Assembly (NCBI RefSeq): GCF_900129985.1
Contig: NZ_FQXN01000004.1
Span: forward strand, 148,798 to 212,797
DNA length: 64,000 nt
From: Thermosipho atlanticus DSM 15807
Lineage (GTDB): Bacteria > Thermotogota > Thermotogae > Thermotogales > Fervidobacteriaceae
Direction: 5' to 3'
Shown here: positions 62,100 through 64,000 of the stretch, piece by piece
Layout: each line of letters starts with the position of its first letter
Position numbering within the stretch: the first letter of the stretch is position 1
Translations under genes and position numbers: made by a program
Notes under the pieces: generated by a model
Told to the model about the DNA's origin: nothing
Database searches by the model: none
Seen by the model: only the letters and a program-made list of their open reading frames with translations

Positions 62100-62142
62100 A
62101 TACACATATACACATTACAATACACATAGATGTAAAAGTCAA
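62100..62142 (-). promoter_or_regulatory. vapBC promoter and operator repeats
   Basis: On the minus strand TTGACT (62137-62142) and TGTAAT (62114-62119) are 17 bp apart. Three direct copies of ATGTGTAT (plus-strand ATACACAT at 62100, 62108 and 62120) cover the -10 and the leader. They are the likely binding sites for VapB autoregulation. Confidence 0.65.
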
Positions 62143-62191
62143 CAAGTAAAAAATTTTTAGGGTTAATACTTGATTGTTGTTTTAAATAATT

Positions 62192-63460
62192 TTAAAATGC
62201 AATTTCAAAATTATTAGAAACAATTTGTTTGATTTCATAAAAAGGAATTATTTGAATTTTTGTTTTACCCAATTTTTCTTCATGTTTAGATAGTAGATTT
62301 ACAACTATTGCTTCATTTGGTTGGTATTTTTGGATAAAGCTTCTCAGGGCTCTTGTAATTTCGAATTTTTTTAGGTTTTTGTATTTTACTTCTACTGGAA
62401 TAAAATTTAAACCTTTTCTTAAAACAAAATCTACTTCAGCTTTGTCTTTTGTTCTCCAATAGTGAATAGAAAAATCATGTTTTTTTGATAAATTATACAA
62501 TTCAATATATACAAAATTTTGAAATAGAAAGCTGTAATCTTTTACATTTCCAAATTCACCAGATGCATAATTTTTTAAACCCAAATCTTTAAAGTAACAA
62601 ATAGGTGACTTGGTTAATTCTTTTGCTTTGTTTGTGAAAAAAGGTTGTATTGTATCGATAACGTATGTTTTTTGAAGATACCAGATATATTCTTTTAAAG
62701 TTTTTGTAGACACTCCAACTTCTGATGAAAGATTCGAAAAGTTAAGTGTTTTTCCTATTAAATGAGATAATATCCTTACTAATAAATTAAATTCACTAAT
62801 TTTGGCAACTTTTAAAAAATTAGTTATATCTTTTTCAATGTAACTTTGAAAAATTTCTTTAATTATCTCATTTTTTTCTTTTAAACTTGTTTCAAGTATG
62901 ACTCGAGGATAACCACCAAAATTCATATATTCTTCTAAAAAAGATAAAGTTTTAGTCTCTTCTAAATTGAAAAATTTTTCTAGTTTATTTTCGTACTTAT
63001 AATTTGTTTTATGATTTACAAATTCTTCAAAAGTTATAGTTGAAAGCTCAAAAATTCTTTTTCTTCCGATAAGTGATTCGTGAATTTTCTCTTTGAGCTC
63101 AATACTTCCTGAACCCGAAACAATGAATTTATAAGGTAAATTCATATCATATATTCCTTTTAGGAATAAACCTGCGTTTTCTTTTCTTTGTATTTCGTCA
63201 ATAAATATATAACCTTTAGAATTACCTATCTCTAACTCGATTTTTTTCAATAAATCTGCTTGGGATTTAAAGTATTTCATATCTTCTTCTACATCAAGAT
63301 TTAAAAATAAAGTTTTTTCTCCCTTTGAAATAAGTTCTTTTTCAATAATTTTCATTATTGTAGTTTTTCCGCTTTGCCTTGGGCCAGTAATAACGGTAAT
63401 TTCAGGTTTGTTTAGGTGTTTTTTGATTTTTTTGAGTATATTTCTTTTAATAAAAGTCAT
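62192..63460 (-). CDS. AAA_14/DUF4143 family ATPase 3
   Basis: A 422-residue protein. Walker A GPRQSGKTT (26-34), Walker B GYIFIDEIQ (83-91), sensor region VSGSGSIELKEKI, and the DUF4143 part with a winged-helix segment at about 238-272 (LNFSNLSSEVGVSTKTLKEY). A PD-(D/E)xK-like end, AEVDFVLRKG and PVEVKYKN, lies at about 341-362. AGAGGTGGGAAC precedes the ATG. It is the same family as ATPase 1 but faces the opposite way and has its own promoter repeats. Some DUF4143 genes act in toxin-like or defence contexts; nothing here proves that. Confidence 0.87.
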   Translation of the reverse strand: MTFIKRNILKKIKKHLNKPEITVITGPRQSGKTTIMKIIEKELISKGEKTLFLNLDVEEDMKYFKSQADLLKKIELEIGNSKGYIFIDEIQRKENAGLFLKGIYDMNLPYKFIVSGSGSIELKEKIHESLIGRKRIFELSTITFEEFVNHKTNYKYENKLEKFFNLEETKTLSFLEEYMNFGGYPRVILETSLKEKNEIIKEIFQSYIEKDITNFLKVAKISEFNLLVRILSHLIGKTLNFSNLSSEVGVSTKTLKEYIWYLQKTYVIDTIQPFFTNKAKELTKSPICYFKDLGLKNYASGEFGNVKDYSFLFQNFVYIELYNLSKKHDFSIHYWRTKDKAEVDFVLRKGLNFIPVEVKYKNLKKFEITRALRSFIQKYQPNEAIVVNLLSKHEEKLGKTKIQIIPFYEIKQIVSNNFEIAF

Positions 63461-63494
63461 GTTCCCACCTCTTTTGAAAAATACTTCATTTAAA

Positions 63495-63500
63495 TTATAA
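63495..63500 (-). promoter_or_regulatory. ATPase 3 candidate -10 box
   Basis: On the minus strand TATAAT lies at 63494-63499, about 35 bp before the start codon at 63460, at the end of the proximal 22-bp repeat. No convincing -35 hexamer is seen 17 bp upstream. Confidence 0.4.
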
Positions 63501-63584
63501 CACGAAAATTTGAGAAGTATACTTCTATTTTAGTACGAGTTTTTAGGAAGTCAATATCACAATTAGTACGAAATTTTGGGAAGT
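63497..63584 (-). repeat. Three 22-bp direct repeats at exact 33-bp spacing (ATPase 3 promoter)
   Basis: Copies lie at 63497-63518, 63530-63551 and 63563-63584. On the minus strand they read ACTTC-Y-N-AAA-N4-TCGT-N-YTA with an ACTTCC start in the two distal copies. Starts are exactly 33 bp apart, so all face the same side of the helix. The 11-bp gap next to the proximal copy contains half of a perfect palindrome AGAAGTATACTTCT (63513-63526). Confidence 0.8.
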
Positions 63585-63612
63585 GATTTTAAAAACAAAC
63601 ATTAAAATTTAG

Positions 63613-63693
63613 TATAATTGGAGGGTTATACGCGGGTTTTTCGTCAGGAAATAGCATATGGAATTTTTGTAATTGATATTAAGTGTGTTTAGT
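63613..63693 (+). pseudogene. Possible gene stub upstream of the IS end
   Basis: TATAAT at 63613-63618 and GGAGG at 63619-63623 precede an open frame beginning with ACG at 63630 that encodes TRVFRQEIAYGIFVIDIKCV and a stop at 63690-63692. The ribosome site and the protein-like sequence suggest a real gene start whose ATG has become ACG and whose body was lost, perhaps when the nearby IS inserted. The leader would be very short. The family is not recognised; a Nudix-like start is possible. Confidence 0.3.
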
Positions 63694-63723
63694 GGAAATT
63701 AAGTAAAAAAATTATCCCCATTA

Positions 63724-64000
63724 TGGACTTACCCCCGGAAGTGGGACAAATAAAAAAATCAATTTATTAATTTCTCAAACAGCATGGCTTCGGTACTCCA
63801 CCGGAGCCATGTTGTTTAGTCTTTTTTGATACCTCTCTTCATTGTAAAATCTTATATATTCTGATATCAACCTCTTGTATTCTTCCTTTGTCTTCTCCAC
63901 ATGTATCTTTACCAATTCTTCTTTAAAATGACTAAAGAAGCTTTCTACAGGTCCATTGTCTTGTGGTATTCCCTTTCTTGACATGCTTTGAATTATTCCC
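63724..64000 (-). mobile_element. Right end of an IS3-family insertion sequence (truncated by the window edge)
   Basis: The element contains the 3' end of a DDE transposase gene and ends near 63724 in a likely terminal repeat beginning TGGACTTACCCCCGG. The rest lies beyond base 64000. Target duplication cannot be checked without the other end. Confidence 0.65.
63775..64000 (-). CDS. IS3-family transposase, C-terminal part (partial)
   Basis: The frame runs in from base 64000 and ends at 63775. It shows SMSRKGIPQDNGPVESFFSH, the IS3/IS150 segment containing the last catalytic Glu of the DDE triad, then FKEELVKI and the conserved RFYNEERYQKRLNNMAPVEYR ending (shown by FYNEERYQKRL). Only about 75 codons are visible, so intactness of the gene cannot be judged. 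Confidence 0.88.
   Translation of the reverse strand, partial: GIIQSMSRKGIPQDNGPVESFFSHFKEELVKIHVEKTKEEYKRLISEYIRFYNEERYQKRLNNMAPVEYRSHAV

Noticed and set aside
58567..63460. Calling the ATPase trio a named defence system
   Set aside because: No nuclease, methylase or other effector genes of a known system are adjacent; the PD-(D/E)xK-like motif is part of the usual DUF4143/DUF234 architecture.
63497..63584. Possible CRISPR array (regular 33-bp period)
   Set aside because: Only three imperfect 22-bp copies with 11-bp gaps, inside a promoter, no cas genes in the window.

Overview
The window looks like a chromosome segment of an AT-rich, anaerobic, thermophilic bacterium of the Thermotogales, most likely Thermosipho or a close relative. 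The signs are a Rex-controlled [FeFe]-hydrogenase-type locus, a tungstate/molybdenum-cofactor cluster with an archaeal-type WtpA binding protein, a Thermotoga-type MurE, SpoVS in an organism without other sporulation genes here, many oligosaccharide ABC importers, and an oxygen-sensitive class III ribonucleotide reductase. The genus is inferred from gene content and protein style, not proven.

Layout. 1-730: decayed DNA and an elongator tRNA-Met. 0.8-7.5 kb: a lipoprotein, then an apparent operon of a DUF2089 protein, a SHOCT/polymer-forming-like protein, an MFS exporter and an ABC-2 exporter, followed by a second MFS gene sharing a 131-bp identical block with the first. 7.5-10.1 kb: an unknown membrane protein and a Rex-controlled redox locus in which a hydrogenase-like gene and a second ferredoxin gene are truncated tail to tail; rex follows. 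10-18.6 kb (minus strand): membrane-anchored MurF-like ligase, alpha/beta hydrolase, Ddl, MTA/SAH nucleosidase, RbgA-type GTPase, PyrH, PIN-PhoH ATPase, a DnaQ-like exonuclease and a lytic transglycosylase. 18.7-22.3 kb: YceD, L32, PlsX, GlmS. 22.3-28.4 kb: tungstate transporter plus molybdopterin synthesis genes (mogA/moaB, moaC, moaA, wtpB, wtpC, wtpA, MOSC; moeA divergent). 28.4-33.7 kb: a polar amino-acid importer and a glucose-type sugar importer. 33.8-45.6 kb: MFS, WecB, PlsY, PheT, Era, MurE, a small unknown protein, MraY, a WecA-like transferase, DUF1385 and SpoVS. 45.8-53.1 kb: a LacI-controlled alpha-glucoside cluster (regulator, binding protein, two permeases, beta-phosphoglucomutase, GH65 phosphorylase). 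53.3-57.6 kb: nrdD-nrdG behind paired NrdR boxes, a hexapeptide acyltransferase and a PAS-GGDEF cyclase.

57.6-64.0 kb is an accessory patch. It holds a polC fragment, three divergent ATPases of the AAA_14/DUF4143 and DUF234 types, a VapBC pair with a frameshifted toxin, a gene stub and the end of an IS3-family element. Each ATPase combines a P-loop domain, a winged-helix-like segment and a C-terminal PD-(D/E)xK-like motif. Each is preceded by its own, unrelated set of repeats in the promoter: 14-bp palindromes 32 bp apart, two perfect 14-bp palindromes 15 bp apart, and three 22-bp direct repeats spaced exactly 33 bp. This suggests three independent self-regulating ATPase/operator pairs and is the most interesting system in the window.

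Other regulation can be read from the DNA. Three Rex-like operators sit at 8223, 9083 and 9360, two NrdR boxes lie upstream of nrdD, two LacI-type palindromes flank lacI, and a hairpin follows the binding-protein gene in all three complete ABC import operons. All functions are assigned by eye from motifs; no searches were run.
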